DNA of 6,016 bases from an uncultured Lachnospiraceae bacterium (GTDB taxonomy: Bacteria > Bacillota > Clostridia > Lachnospirales > Lachnospiraceae). Positions 5,649-6,016 of the stretch are shown here, one piece after another (positions within the stretch are counted from its first letter, which is position 1; the number at the start of each line of letters is the position of its first letter). The position numbers and the translations under genes were made by a program. The notes under the pieces are model-generated. The model made no database searches, was not told where the DNA came from, and saw only the letters and a list, made by a program, of their open reading frames with translations. The stretch spans positions 1 through 6,016 of the forward strand of contig CAJTUA010000036.1 of assembly GCA_910579615.1 (NCBI GenBank), in the 5' to 3' direction.

Positions 5649-5912
5649 TTGAGATTTTTTACAAGGTGCAAAATCCTGTATCGGGTTCTTCTTGTTTTTT
5701 GTATATGTATCGGGGTGGTTCTTTTCCTTCGCTTGTATCCATGGATGGAAATCCGTTCCTGGGATTTCTTTTTCATCTGCATTTTTCTGTTTTTGGTTCT
5801 TTGCCTGATTATGCTCAAATGCATTAACCGGGATGCAGAAGAAGATTTGGCGGCGATTATGAAGTCAAAGGACGAATCCGAGGTACATATCGGAAATCCG
5901 GATAAAAAGTGA
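5649..5912 (+). CDS. Small two-helix membrane protein of unknown function
   Basis: An 87-residue protein, not recognised as any named family. It has a short basic N-terminus (MRFFTRCKILYR), a first hydrophobic span at about 10-28, a short loop LYPWMEIRSW (29-38), a second very aromatic span at about 39-57, and a charged tail from CINRDAEEDL to the C-terminal KK. The positive-inside rule predicts both ends in the cytoplasm. TTG is chosen as start because of the strong GGAGG eight bases upstream. An overlapping frame from 5504 to 5827 has no such site and is rejected. A 141-base spacer separates it from birA and contains only a small hairpin without T-run (around 5566-5579), so it may be cotranscribed or have an unseen promoter. 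That it is a real gene is fairly likely; its role is unknown. Confidence 0.65.
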   Translation: MRFFTRCKILYRVLLVFCICIGVVLFLRLYPWMEIRSWDFFFICIFLFLVLCLIMLKCINRDAEEDLAAIMKSKDESEVHIGNPDKK

Positions 5913-5977
5913 TACCGCCCTACCGCCCTCCGAACCAAGACCAAAGCAGATGGAAATTTGAAAAAATGTAGGTTTGT

Positions 5978-5991
5978 CAAACATATGTTAC
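5978..5991. promoter_or_regulatory. Palindrome resembling a Firmicutes LexA (SOS) operator
   Basis: The perfect 10-base palindrome AACATATGTT (5980-5989) sits in CAAACATATGTTAC, which matches the Bacillus-type SOS box CGAACRNRYGTTYC at 12 of 14 positions. It lies in the gene-free right edge, where a promoter for the next unit would be expected. A second near-palindrome, GTTTG-T-CAAAC (5972-5982 region), overlaps its left side. The gene it would control is outside the window, so the call stays tentative. Confidence 0.35.
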
Positions 5992-6016
5992 ACTGACCGT
6001 AAAAAATCCCTCAATA

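Noticed and set aside
5504..5827. 107-codon + strand frame starting with GTG at the birA stop
   Set aside because: No ribosome binding site for its start. It overlaps the small membrane protein gene in another frame, and its residues look like out-of-frame translation.
5913..5928. Tandem 8-base repeat TACCGCCC after the last gene
   Set aside because: Only two copies, with no dyad or other context. Probably incidental.
5531..5950. Direct repeat GACCAAAGCAGA at 5531-5542 and 5939-5950 flanking the small membrane protein gene
   Set aside because: About one 12-base repeat pair is expected by chance in 6 kb. There is no transposase or other sign of a mobile element.
5971..5993. GGTTTGTCAAAC considered as a BirA operator half-site
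   Set aside because: The BirA box needs TTGTWAACC and its inverted copy about 14-15 bases apart. The second half is not present and the match is better explained by the overlapping palindrome.

Overview
The window looks like chromosome of a low-to-mid GC Gram-positive anaerobe of the Clostridia, most likely a motile, histidine-prototrophic member of the Lachnospiraceae (Roseburia/Eubacterium-like). This rests on strong GGAGG-type ribosome binding sites, TTG starts, a sigma-A promoter of Firmicutes type, the CheV chemotaxis coupling protein, and a lysine-rich single-pass membrane protein of a kind I associate with that family. The genus is inference. All supported genes are on the + strand.

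Layout. Bases 1-303 hold no complete gene: a long imperfect dyad (36-74), a clear intrinsic terminator (129-167) and a good sigma-A promoter (221-249) feeding cheV (304-1209). CheV joins a CheW-like coupling domain to a receiver domain with all key phosphorylation residues. A weak terminator (1243-1263) follows. Bases 1275-1423 look coding but change frame twice before the TTG start of a 520-residue protein (1420-2982). That protein has an acidic N-terminal half, an abrupt switch to poly-lysine, an Ala/Lys/Glu coiled coil, one membrane span and an extracytoplasmic helical domain. It is the least understood gene here.

A strong hairpin (3005-3048) separates it from hisH (3076-3702) and hisF (3724-4494), the glutaminase and cyclase subunits of imidazole glycerol phosphate synthase, with all catalytic residues present. 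The usual intervening hisA is absent, as are the other his genes. The bifunctional biotin ligase/repressor birA (4524-5507) follows hisF by 29 bases. After a 141-base spacer comes a small two-helix membrane protein (5649-5912) with a TTG start and a very strong ribosome binding site. The right edge (5913-6016) has no gene but carries a palindrome resembling a Firmicutes LexA operator.

How they fit together. HisH and HisF are obligate partners, and hisH-hisF-birA is probably one transcript on spacing. CheV and the 520-residue protein are adjacent and co-directional, but nothing in the sequence proves a shared job. Most of the window is ordinary housekeeping. The points worth a second look are the 520-residue protein with its broken-looking 5' region and an in-frame A_AAA_AAG slippery site leading to an immediate stop, the isolated hisHF pair, and the operator-like palindrome at the right end.
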